DNA of 64,000 nt, taken from NCBI GenBank assembly GCA_944989445.1, contig CALYLW010000968.1, positions 62,001 to 126,000 on the forward strand, given 5' to 3'. The notes beneath the pieces are model-generated. The model made no database searches. It worked only from the letters and a program-made list of their open reading frames with translations, and was not told where the DNA came from. The first letter of the stretch is position 1. Every line of letters starts with the position of its first letter. The DNA is from Ampullaceana balthica (taxonomy: Eukaryota > Mollusca > Gastropoda > Lymnaeidae). Below are positions 54,912 to 64,000 of the stretch, piece after piece. Made by a program: the position numbers and the translations under genes.

Positions 54912-57900
54912 GTAAAGATAGACCCTAATTGTTTAGGACAATATCTTAGCTTTCTAGGGTGATATCCCAGGCTAGTAAAGGTAGACCCTGGTTTTGTAGG
55001 ACAATATCCTAGATTACTAGGGCGTTATCACAGGCTAGTAGAGAGATATCCTAGGTAGTAGAAAGATATCCTAGGCTAGTAGAAAGATATCCTGGGCTAG
55101 AAGAAAGATATCCTAGCTTAGTAGAAAGATATCCTAGGCTAGTAGAGAGATATCTTAGGCTAGTAGAAAGATATCCTAGGCTAGTAGAGAGATATCTTAG
55201 GCTAGTAGAAAGATATCCTAGGCTAGAAGAAGGATATCCTAGTTTAATAGGTCAATGCCCTCATGTATCTAGTCTTACATTGTTTTAAACCCACAATCCA
55301 ACGTCCCTTTAGCTTTCCTACCTTGAGCTGTATTTTATTGTTCTGTTCTATTTCACGATTCAAAGTAACCATAAACCACGTTGTATTTTCTCTTTTAAAT
55401 AAGTTTTTTTCAAACATGAAGCGGGAAAAAATTACGGAATGCGTGTTAATTCCATTTTTCTCACACAATTTCCAAAAGAAACATTGATTACATCACACAA
55501 GTCTGCTATTGATTACATCACACAAGTCTGCTATTGATTACATCACACAAGTCTGCTATTGATTACATCACACAAGTCTGCTATTGATGACATCACACAA
55601 GTCGGCTATTGATTACATCACACAAGTCTGCTATTGATTACATCACACAAGTCTGCTATTGATTACATCACACAAGTCTGCTATTGATTACATCACACAA
55701 GTCTGCTATTGATTACATCACACAAGTCTGCTATTGATGACATCACACAAGTCTGCTATTGATTACATCACACAAGTCTGCTATTGATTACATCACACAA
55801 GTCTGCTATTGATTACATCACACAAGTCTGCTATTGATTACATCACACAAGTCTGCTATTGATTACATCACACAAGTCTGCTATTGATTACATCACACAA
55901 GTCTGCTATTGATTACATCACACAAGTCGGCTATTGATTACATCACGCAAGTCGGCTATTGATTACATCACACAAGTCTGCTATTGATTACATCACACAA
56001 GTCTGCTATTGATTACATCACACAAGTCGGCTATTGATTACATCACACAAGTCTGCTATTGATTACATCACACAAGTCGGCTATTGATTACATCACACAA
56101 GTCGGCTATTGATGACATCACACAAGTCTGCTATTGATTACATCACACAAGTCGGCTATTGATTACATCACACAAGTCTGCTATTGATTACATCACACAT
56201 GTCTGCTATTGATGACATCACACAAGTCTGCTATTGATTACATCAAACAAGTCTGCTATTGATTACATCACACAAGTCGGCTATTGATTACATCAAACAA
56301 GTCGGCTATTGATTACATCACACAAGTCTGCTATTGATTACATCACACAAGTCGGCTATTGATTACATCACACAAGTCGGCTATTGATTACATCACACAA
56401 GTCTGCTATTGATTAAATCACACAAGTCTGCTATTGATGACATCACACAAGTCGGCTATTGATTACATCACACAAGTCTGCTATTGATTACATCACACAA
56501 GTCTGCTATTGATGACATCACACAAGTCTGCTATTGATTACATCACACAAGTCTGCTATTGATTACATCACACAAGTCTGCTTTTGATTACATCACACAA
56601 GTCTGCTATTGATTACATCACACAAGTCTGCTTTTGATTACATCACACAAGTCTGCTATTGATTACATCACACAAGTCTGCTATTTATCTTCACAGACAA
56701 GCGAGCGATGACCTCACCAGGATCTCCATAGGGACGGCAGACGAGTGCAGTAATGCCACAGACCTGGACGCCCTCATCATTGTCCACACCTCAGCTGACC
56801 ACTTCAAGAGACGGGACAGATTTAGACTGACTTACGCCAACTACAACAACACAAAGCCCTTCAGGTTAAAGGTAATCATTCCTGAAACAAGTCATGGGAA
56901 CTAGTTACATTTGTAACATTAACCATGAGAGCTAGTGACAATAGTAACATAAACCACGAGAGCTAGGGACAATAGTAACATTAATCATGATAGCTAGTTA
57001 CAAGAGTAACATTAATCGTGATAGCTAGTTACAATAGTAACATTAATCATGATAGCTAGTTACAATAGTAACATTAACCATGAGAGCTAGTGACAGTTGT
57101 AACATTAACCATGAGAGCTAGTGACAACAGTAACATTAACAATGAGAGTTAGTGACAGTTGTAACATTAACAATGAGAGCTAGTGACAATAGTAACATTA
57201 ACCATGAGAGCTAGTGACAGTTGTAACATTAACCATGAGAGCTAGTGACAATAGTAACATTAACCATGAGAGCTAGTTACAATAGTAACATTAACCATGA
57301 GAGCTAGTGACAGTTGTAACATTAACCATGAGAGCTAGTGACAATAGTAACATTAACCATTAGAGCTAGTTACAATAGTAAATTAAACGATGATAGCTAG
57401 TTACCATAGTAACATAAACCATGACAGCTAGGGAGAATAGTAACATTAACCATGAGAGCTAGGGACAATAGTAACATTAACCATGAGAGCTAGGGACAAT
57501 AGTAACATTAACCATGAGAGCTAGTTACAATAGTAGCATTAACCATGAGAGCTAGTGACAGTTGTAACATTAACCATGAGAGCTAGTGACAATAGTAACA
57601 TTAACCATGAAAGCTAGTTACAATAGTAAATTAAACGATGATAGCTAGTTACCATAGTAACATAAACCATGACAGCTAGGGAGAATAGTAACACTAACCA
57701 TGAGAGCTAGTGACAATAGTAACACTAACCATGAGAGCTAGTGACAGTTGTAACATTAACCATGAGAGCTAGTGACAAAAGTAACATTAACCATGAGAGC
57801 TAGTTACAATAGTAACATTAACCATGATAGCTAGTGACAATAGTAACATTAACCATGATAGCTAGTGACAATAGTAACATTAACCATGAGAGCTAGTGAC

Positions 57901-60900
57901 AAAAGTAACATTAACCATGAGAGCTAGTTACAATAGTAACATTAACCATGATAGCTAGTGACAATAGTAACATTAACCATGATAGCTAGTGACAAAAGTA
58001 ACATTAACAATGAGAGATAGTGACAAAAGTAACATTAACCATGAGAGCTAGTTACAATAGTAACATTAACCATGATAGCTAGTTACAATAGTAACATTAA
58101 CCATGATAGCTAGTTACCATAGTAACATAAACCATGAGAGCTAGTGACAATAGTAACATTAACCATGAGAGCTAGTTACAATAGTAACATTAACCATGAT
58201 AGCTAGTGACAAAAGTAACATTAACCATGAGAGCTAGTTACAATAGTAACATTAACCATGATAGCTAGTTACAATAGTAACATTAACCATTAGAGCTAAT
58301 GACAATAGTAACATTAACCATGAGAGCTAGTGACAATAGTAACATTAAACATGAGAGCTAGTTACATTTGTAACATTAACCATGATAGCTAGTTACAATA
58401 GTAACATAAACCATGAGAGCTAGTTGCAATAGTAACATTAACCATGACAGCTAGTGACAATAGTAACATTAGCCATGAAAGCTAGTGACAATAGTAACAT
58501 AAACCATGATAGCTAGTTACCATAGTAACATAAACCATGAGAGCTAGTGACAGTTGTAACATTAACCATGAGAGCTAGTGACAAAAGTAACATTAACCAT
58601 GAGAGCTAGTGACAATAGTAACATTAACCACGATAGCTAGTGACAATAGTAACATTAACCATGAGAGCTAGTGACAAAAGTAACATTAACCATGAGAGCT
58701 AGTGACAGTTGTAACATTAACCATGAGAGCTAGTGACAAAAGTAACATTAACCATGAGAGCTAGTGACAATAGTAACATTAACCATGAGAGCTAGTGACA
58801 GTTGTAACATTAACCATGAGAGCTAGTGACAAAAGTAACATTAACCATGAGAGCTAGTGACAATAGTAACATTAACCACGATAGCTAGTGACAATAGTAA
58901 CATTAACCATGAGAGCTAGTGACAGTTGTAACATTAACCATGATATCTAGTTACAATAGTAACATTAACCCATGATATCTAGTAACAATAGTAACACAAA
59001 CCATGAGAGCTAGTGACAATAGTAACATAAACCATGAGAGCTAGTGACAATAGTAACATTAACCATGATATCTAGTTACAATATTAACATTAACCCATGA
59101 TATCTAGTAACAATAGTAACACAAACCATGAGAGCTAGTGACAATAGTAACATAAACCATGAGAGCTAGTGACAATAGTAACATAAACCATGAGAGCTAG
59201 TGACAATAGTAACATCAACCACGAGAGCTAGTGACAGCTGTAACATGAACCACGAGAACTAGTTACTATTGCAACATAAATCATTGGGATCTAGTTTTAT
59301 TTGTAAATGAGTTTGTAAATGTAGTGTGAATGTGGGAAGGGCAAGGGGTGGAGTAGAGAGATCCGCATGTCTGTCGTCTGCTACTAACAAGATAACAAAA
59401 TATATATCAATCAGAATTTATCTTTTGGAATTTTCTGTTAATTAAACTTGGAATCTCTAGCTAAACAGAAGCCGATAGTGAATAAAACATTTGAACAGAT
59501 AAAACGGGACGTTTGACGTGTGTACTTTAAGTCTATACAACTGTAACAGCAACATGACAGTCAAGATGGTATAGAACGAAAAAAAAAGTGGAGAAAATAA
59601 CTTACAGTTAAAAGGATGGGGATAATATTCGGTTATTTCGACGGACTTACGCTAAGGAACAACAACAATGTCATGTTTTCTAATGAACTATTCCTTCAGT
59701 CTGGCCAAACCTGTCATTAGATCTCTGTATGTCTGGTGTGGAGAGTACATGGTTAAAGGGCGGGCAGAAGCGTTACGTGTGTGTGTGCGAGTGTATGTGT
59801 GTGTATGAGAGTATGTGTTTCCATGCGCTTAGGCGATCTTTCCTCTTTCGGCCTGTGTTGTCCACCCACGCACACACAGCCGTTGTATGATTGTTTCTCT
59901 GTGACAGGTGGTGTTTCTGATCGGTCAGGTCGACAACGCTGAACTTGGAATCAAACTCGAGAAAGAGAACATGGAACATGGCGACACGGTGCTAGGATCG
60001 TTCTTAGACACATACCAGAACCTGACACTGAAGGTTTGCCAGCAAATGTTTGTTGTCAGACAGTTTATCTTAGATACGTAAATAAGGCGTTTGTCTTGGG
60101 GGCCGTCCATAAATGACGTCACGCACCTAGGGGGGGGTCCACACGGGGAGGGGGGTGTCCACACATTTGTTACGATGTATGACGAGGGGGAGGGGGGAGT
60201 TTGAGAAATGTGACGTCACATCAAAACTCGCAACTTTAAAAAAAGTTCAGCTTAAATATTTGATTGTTTACAATTTATTTAATGACGTTTTACATGGCTT
60301 CACGCATGTTACAATACTAGAGTGCAACCTTACACTAAATACATACTTAAATTTAAATGACAAAAAGTGATTTGAAACATGCTCTTTTTCAAATATAAAA
60401 ATATAGCTTTTATGCGCGCGCAAAGATTTATGACGTCATATTGGAGGGGGGGTGTCTAAGTTTTTGTTACGACACGTGACGAACAGGGGGAGGGTGAGTG
60501 AAAAATCGGGCCAAAATCGCGTGACCTCATTTATAGACGACCCCTTGGGACAAAGATTAATTTCAAATTAAATAAATCCGTTTGATAAATGGAAAAATCT
60601 ATTAAAACGATGACACATAATATTAATGTAACATCTATATTTTAGATCCTTAATTTTATTTCTTAACTATAAACTTTCTTTTATTCTTCAAAATAAACAA
60701 TTCCCAATATGTCTGCAGGTGTGTCAAACTAACGCTACCATAAATTAACTTTATGAAATTCCTAATATCTTCGCTAAATTATGGGGAACATTTTCTTTTG
60801 TTTTACGGAATTATACAAATCGTCGTGATGGTTATTAATTTAGTTTAAAGAGTAAGAATTGTGCTTGGGCGCGCCTAGTGCGGGAGAGAGGACACTAAAA

Positions 60901-62469
60901 AATTGGAAATGTGTAAAGTTAAAGTCCGTTACTTGAATGTATATTAATAAGGGCTGTTAACGATTAATTTAAATTTAATCGTTAAACTTTTGAAAAAATA
61001 ACGATTAATTGATCTTTAATATCGATTAAAGCAAAAAAGATGAAAATTTATGATGTCATAAGTAACACTTACCAAACGTTCTTGTTGAAAATCTAAATAA
61101 CACTGGAATGTCTCCTTTATATGTCATCTTATAACCAACTACGCAAAAAGACAAGTGTGTTGACATTATTTGGTTCAATTGATGAGCGGGTCTCATTGAC
61201 AATATAGCCAGTCGAGCTGAACAATCGTTCACATAGCTTTAAATTGTCTCAGCTGAAGTTTCTGATACTGTAGTGTATGTTTGGTATGAAGGTGGTATGT
61301 AAGCGAAGTGTTAGAACCATGGTAGCAATGTTCCCTTTAAGCAGCGCGGCTGCGCAGATATTTGACCGACGCCAAGGAGGAGTTTAGAATCACCGTGCAG
61401 CACATTTTGTAAAATATTGCACAAAAAATGGACGTTGGGCAACTTTGCACACAGTTATTTTTAAATTTTGCACTCGGACCAACGGACTTACAGGGAACAT
61501 TGCATGGTAGGCAAACGATTTCTCTCAATGGACACAATAACCTTTATCAACATTTCGATCATTCACGTCAGTCAATAGTTTAAAACTCAAAATGTTCGTG
61601 TAATCGTCCGGAAATTAGTTTATATTTATCGGCCTAAATATTTTACTTTTTGACTTCCAGTACATTTATTAGTGGTGGGTCGATTAAGCGTTAATCGAGA
61701 AAATAATCGTTAATTTTCCGTAGCCCTAATATAATAATTATTTTTCAAGAAATTTTAGCATACATGAATTCAACGAACTCCCACCGTTACTTCCATTTCC
61801 AGGTTTAAGTTTAGCGATTGCTAATTTTTGTAGATGAGATTAACAAAAAACTTAAACATAATTCAAATATTTCTCCTTCGTCTCACCAGACGTAATCATA
61901 TTATTATTCAAGTCTTCCTCCTTCGTTTTACCATACTTGATCATTTCACTCTCTTGCAGGCTGTGATGGGCTTCCGGTGGGTCAGCAGCACGTGCTCGGA
62001 CATCAAACTTCTCATCAAAATGGACGACGACGTCTTCTTCGATGTCCGTAAATTTTTCACTCGCTACTGGAACCGAATCGGCAACAGCGTCAAAACGAAC
62101 GCCATTCATTGCCAGGTGTGGGAGCACGCCAAAGTCGGACGAACTGGCAAGTGGAAGGTGGAGAGGGGGTTATTCTCCAACTCCAGCTACCCCTTCCCCT
62201 ACTGCGCCGGTTACTTCGCCATTGTGACCCCTGACCTGGTGCGCCCCATGTACGAGGTGGGCAAAAGCATCGAGTTTTTCTGGATCGACGATGTCTTTCT
62301 TTACGGTATGGTACCAGCGACCATCAAAAACGTGCACTTCGCTCAGGTGGGGAGGAGGAAGAAACTGATCACCGAGTCGTTCCCGGAGTGGAAGAACTGC
62401 ATGAAGAAGAAGGGGTCAAGCGGGGTGCTCGTTCTGGGCGGTGTTGACCAATGGGGAGGAGGAGTTTGA
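53012..62469 (+). CDS. GT31 beta-1,3-glycosyltransferase, type II membrane protein (4 coding exons)
   Basis: Golgi enzyme of the beta-1,3-galactosyltransferase/N-acetylglucosaminyltransferase family, which adds a sugar from a UDP-sugar to glycan acceptors. Exons 53012-53277, 56697-56871, 59908-60033, 61960-62469; all GT-AG, phases match, 1077 nt, 358 aa, usual for the family. A short cytoplasmic tail is followed by a signal anchor HAVFAIVCCGLYLWI (about 19-33), a stem, then RRDRFRLTY, VVFLIGQ, EHGDTVLGSFLDTYQNLTLK, AVMGFRWV...C, the metal-binding DDD at 211-213 (IKMDDDVF), a PYCAGYFAIV acceptor-site segment and WIDDVFLYG (297-305). The last residues after SGVLVLGG look out of frame: shifting by one base gives a longer acidic tail to a stop at 62578. 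The exact sugar specificity cannot be told. Confidence 0.92.
53278..53848 (+). repeat. 21-bp minisatellite at the GT31 exon 1 donor, about 27 copies
   Basis: Unit AGGACAATATCCTAGGTTTG plus T. It starts at the donor itself (CCCAG|GTTAGT resembles CCTAG|GTTTGT). 21 bp is seven codons (GQYPRFV), open in the exon 1 frame to 53723. Most units repeat an AG|GTTTGT pseudo-donor in the same phase. It continues at 54911-55250 after a LINE insertion. Confidence 0.93.
53849..54908 (+). mobile_element. 5'-truncated L2/CR1-like LINE inserted in the 21-bp array
   Basis: Same family as 38740-42735. Begins in the RT at FADDTQL-equivalent sequence and ends in GCGTTGTGAGCCCAGTTCCT...CAGCGC and (TTA)n. It splits a repeat unit whose right half, GTAAAGATAGACCCT, resumes at 54911. 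A very short target duplication (GTA) is possible. Confidence 0.92.
53898..54701 (+). pseudogene. LINE RT C-terminal open frame
   Basis: Reads ECIGEVKSWMTLSKLKLNDD, RMDYCNSLLSGVPKQ, PLLRSLHWLPIQARIDYKLA and FGERSFSFCAAKQWNSLP. It is intact from the truncation to its stop. It supplies the segment deleted in the copy at 42.5 kb. Not a host gene. Confidence 0.88.
54911..55250 (+). repeat. 21-bp array, right part, copies of the exon 1 donor junction
   Basis: Begins GTAAAGATAGACCCTAATTG and includes GATATCCCAGGCTAGTAAAG, close to the real junction GATATCCCAG|GTTAGTAAAG. Later units are AGTAGAAAGATATCCTAGGC. This supports derivation of the array from the splice junction. Confidence 0.85.
55484..56690 (+). 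repeat. 25-bp minisatellite ending at the exon 2 acceptor, about 48 copies
   Basis: Unit ATTACATCACACAAGTCTGC plus TATTG, with GTCGG and GATGACA variants. The last unit runs into CTATTTATCTTCACAG. The unit's TCACACAAG resembles the junction TCACAG|ACAAG, but too weakly to prove origin. Confidence 0.95.
56697..56871 (+). CDS. GT31 exon 2
   Basis: Acceptor TTTATCTTCACAG, donor TTAAAG|GTAATC, phase 2 in and 0 out. Reads ASDDLTRISIGTADEC, LDALIIVHTSADHFKRRDRF, RLTYANYNN; the RR..FR.TY segment is the first conserved block of GT31. It is flanked immediately by a 25-bp array on the left and a 31-bp array on the right. Confidence 0.93.
56886..59283 (+). repeat. 31-bp minisatellite starting after the exon 2 donor, about 77 copies
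   Basis: Unit CATTAACCATGAGAGCTAGT plus GACAATAGTAA, many variants (GTTACAATAG, GACAGTTG, GATAGC). The first unit-like sequence begins about 15 nt after the donor. Groups of variants repeat in the same order, indicating segmental duplications within the array. Confidence 0.95.
59286..59907. other. Rest of GT31 intron 2
   Basis: Unique-looking sequence with a GTGTGTGTG-rich patch at 59775-59820 and the acceptor at 59907. No further feature. Confidence 0.35.
59908..60033 (+). CDS. GT31 exon 3
   Basis: Acceptor TCTCTGTGACAG, donor CTGAAG|GTTTGC, phase 0, 42 codons. Reads VVFLIGQVDN, EKENMEHGDTVLGSFLDTYQ, NLTLK, the typical E...(Y/H)GD....F.D.Y.NLTLK block. Confidence 0.94.
60098..60544. mobile_element. 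CRE-bearing inverted-repeat MITE in GT31 intron 3
   Basis: Ends GGCCGTCCATAAATGACGTC and GTGACCTCATTTATAGACGA plus CCCC. The interior parallels 38010-38425 in the opposite orientation, including TGACGTCACATCAAAACTCG and ATTTATGACGTCATATTGG. Confidence 0.85.
60951..61729 (-). mobile_element. hAT remnant with transposase dimerisation motif, GT31 intron 3
   Basis: Left end AGGGCTGTTAACGATTAA and right end TTAATTTTCCGTAGCCCTA are inverted. On the minus strand around 61153-61231, LCERLFSSTGYIVNETRSSI plus EPNNVN reads cleanly, the hAT C-terminal dimerisation signature. The rest of the transposase is missing. Target duplication not clear. A MITE is nested at 61326-61502. Confidence 0.75.
61326..61502. 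mobile_element. 177-bp hAT MITE, 8-bp target duplication
   Basis: Ends CAATGTTCCCTTTAAG and CTTACAGGGAACATTG, flanked by CATGGTAG (61318-61325 and 61503-61510). Nested in the hAT remnant. Confidence 0.88.
61960..62469 (+). CDS. GT31 exon 4 (catalytic DDD, C-terminus)
   Basis: Acceptor CACTCTCTTGCAG. Begins AVMGFRWVSSTC and contains KLLIKMDDDVFFDVRKF, SSYPFPYCAGYFAIVTPDLV and WIDDVFLYGMVPATI. In frame it ends VDQWGGGV at a TGA (62467-62469). In the next frame the sequence reads LTNGEEEFDSQYESFFPPIA and on to a TAA at 62576-62578, which looks more protein-like. One inserted base near 62430-62445, real or a sequencing error, would explain this. Confidence 0.93.
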   Translation, partial: AVMGFRWVSSTCSDIKLLIKMDDDVFFDVRKFFTRYWNRIGNSVKTNAIHCQVWEHAKVGRTGKWKVERGLFSNSSYPFPYCAGYFAIVTPDLVRPMYEVGKSIEFFWIDDVFLYGMVPATIKNVHFAQVGRRKKLITESFPEWKNCMKKKGSSGVLVLGGVDQWGGGV

Positions 62470-62538
62470 CAGCCAGTACGAGAGTTTCTTTCCGCCCATT
62501 GCAGTGGCCCAGGATGCTGGAAACAAAACGGTTGTCAT

Positions 62539-63006
62539 AGCGTCTGATTCGAAAAATAAAACCGGAAGTGACAGTTAACAAAGTTTAATTGTGGATTCGT
62601 GGCGTCTGATTCGAAAAATAAAACCGGAAGTCACAGTTAACACATTTTAATTGTGGATTCGTAGCGTCTGATTCGAAAAATAAAACCGGAAGTGACAGTT
62701 AACAAAGTTTAATTGTGGATTCGTAGCGTCTGATTCGAAAAATAAAAACCGGAAGTGACAGTTAACAAAGTTTAATTGTGGATTCGTAGCGTCTGATTCG
62801 AAAAATAAAACCGGAAGTGACAGTTAACAAAGTTTAATTGTGGATTCGTAGCGTCTGATTCGAAAAATAAAACCGGAAGTGACAGTTAACAAAGTTTAAT
62901 TGTGGATTCGTAGCGTCTGATTCGAAAAATAAAACCGGAAGTGACAGTTAACAAAGTTTAATTGTGGATTCGTAGCGTCTGATTCGAAAAATAAAACCGG
63001 AAGTGA
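62539..63006 (+). repeat. 62-bp minisatellite over the GT31 3' end, about 7.5 copies
   Basis: Unit AGCGTCTGATTCGAAAAATA, AAACCGGAAGTGACAGTTAA, CAAAGTTTAATTGTGGATTCGT. The first unit overlaps the +1-frame C-terminal codons (ASDSKNKTGSDS, stop). Every unit has AATAAA and TAA. Confidence 0.95.
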
Positions 63007-63067
63007 CTGAAAAAACAAAATTTATTGTGGATTCAACGGACTAAAGGATTATGGGATGAGAAAAGAG

Positions 63068-63142
63068 AGATATTCATTGACCAAGATATTCATTGGCCAA
63101 GATATTATTGGCCAAGATATTCATTGGCCAAGATATTTGTCG
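63068..63142 (+). repeat. Short ~16-20 bp repeats, 4 copies
   Basis: Variants of GGCCAAGATATTCATT. No other feature is seen in 63010-63800. Confidence 0.8.
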
Positions 63143-63804
63143 GCATGAGCTATGAATATCTCAAGTCTCAATTCTTCATTCACCGGGAGCAATTCGGCAA
63201 TTCTAGCTCTAAACATCATTGCATGGAGTACAAATGCCAGTGTTTTAGAACCTTTGCTGCGATGAAAGGGACATGATACTCTTCATTAGCGGCATTATTA
63301 TAACTAGAAGTTTGAAACGATGAATACGGCGTTAATGATTTTTTTATGATGTTTATGTTACACAGTTTCAAAACTATCTGGAAATAAATTGTATTTTTGC
63401 AGGGTATTGATCTCGCCTCTCATATCGGCCACACGTTCCGAAGAGGGAAGAAAATGCCGTCCTTGGGGGGCAAATCCTCTAATTTCGCCACTGCATGTGA
63501 TCAAACAATGGTGGGATGGAACGAGATATGCACGTTATTTTGTGCAATCACTCGTTCATGGAACAATAGAAAGATAACTGTAACAGAGCAATTCATGAGG
63601 TATTTTATTAATTTCAATTGACTGAAATATTCCAGGAACCCAAGTGTTCTTACTTGAACTTAATTACCCAAAGTTATGATACTTACAATATGAATGAAGT
63701 CTTCATAGTCGAAAATTGATAAACTGTTCCTATGAAATGTGACTGTCATTATCCTATAGTGCCCTATAATCTTTGGCTTTTTCTTTTGTTATAACGATTG
63801 TCTC

Positions 63805-64000
63805 TCACATGTGGTCTCCCCTTTTTAACCATTGTCTCTACATGTGGTCTCCCCTCTCTACATGTGGTCTCCCCTATCTAACCACTGTCTCTAACATGTG
63901 GTCTCCCCTCTCTAACATGTCTCACATGTGGTCTCCCCTCTCTAACCATTGTCTCTAACATGTGGTCTCCCCTCTCTAACCATTGTCCTACATGTTCCCC
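63805..64000 (+). repeat. ~25-bp irregular minisatellite, cut by window end
   Basis: Variants of ACATGTGGTCTCCCCTCTCT plus AACCATTGTCTCT. It continues beyond the window. Confidence 0.85.

Noticed and set aside
55484..59283. CRISPR-like regularly spaced repeats
   Set aside because: The units are contiguous with no unique spacers, and the genome is plainly animal.

Overview
The window is animal nuclear DNA. It is AT-rich, its two genes are split by long introns with GT-AG junctions, and it is crowded with non-LTR retrotransposons, tRNA-derived SINEs, hAT and pogo-like DNA elements and very many minisatellites. The repeat repertoire suggests a lophotrochozoan, probably a gastropod mollusc; this is inference, because no species-specific marker was recognised.

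Layout. 1-6190: DNA-transposon remnants, a dispersed repeat, LINE 3' ends and a SINE. 6192-21093 (+): a ten-exon family X DNA polymerase of the pol mu/TdT type. Every intron phase matches and the exons sum to 1719 nt (572 codons plus stop). 21100-47700: intergenic desert of arrays (28 bp at 21.8 kb, 48 bp at 23.9-26.2 kb, 30 bp at 30.7 kb, 13 bp at 44.5-46.1 kb), hAT elements with 8-bp target duplications, pogo-like and CRE-bearing inverted-repeat elements, and a broken LINE at 38.7-42.7 kb. 48119-52556: a 4.4-kb hAT-type composite element. 53012-62469 (+): a four-exon GT31 beta-1,3-glycosyltransferase with a signal anchor and a DDD motif. The window ends inside another small array.

The most striking signal is where the minisatellites sit. 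In both genes, arrays are built from, or begin at, exon-intron junctions. In the polymerase the 3' ends of exons 6 and 7 with their splice donors, and the 5' end of exon 8 with its acceptor, have each been amplified in tandem. The exon 8 array has 17 copies of a 69-bp unit. Each copy carries a splice acceptor and the catalytic HDVD motif, and the array is open in the coding frame, so every acceptor would give an in-frame protein with 0-16 extra 23-residue blocks. In the glycosyltransferase, exon 1's donor runs into a 21-bp array that is also in frame and keeps the splice phase, and exon 2 is bracketed by arrays of about 1.2 and 2.4 kb. A 62-bp array containing a stop codon and AATAAA follows the last exon.

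The two genes have no obvious shared pathway: one is a nuclear end-joining polymerase, the other a Golgi glycosyltransferase. What they share is this junction-associated tandem amplification, which also occurs inside a LINE, a SINE and hAT elements in the same window.
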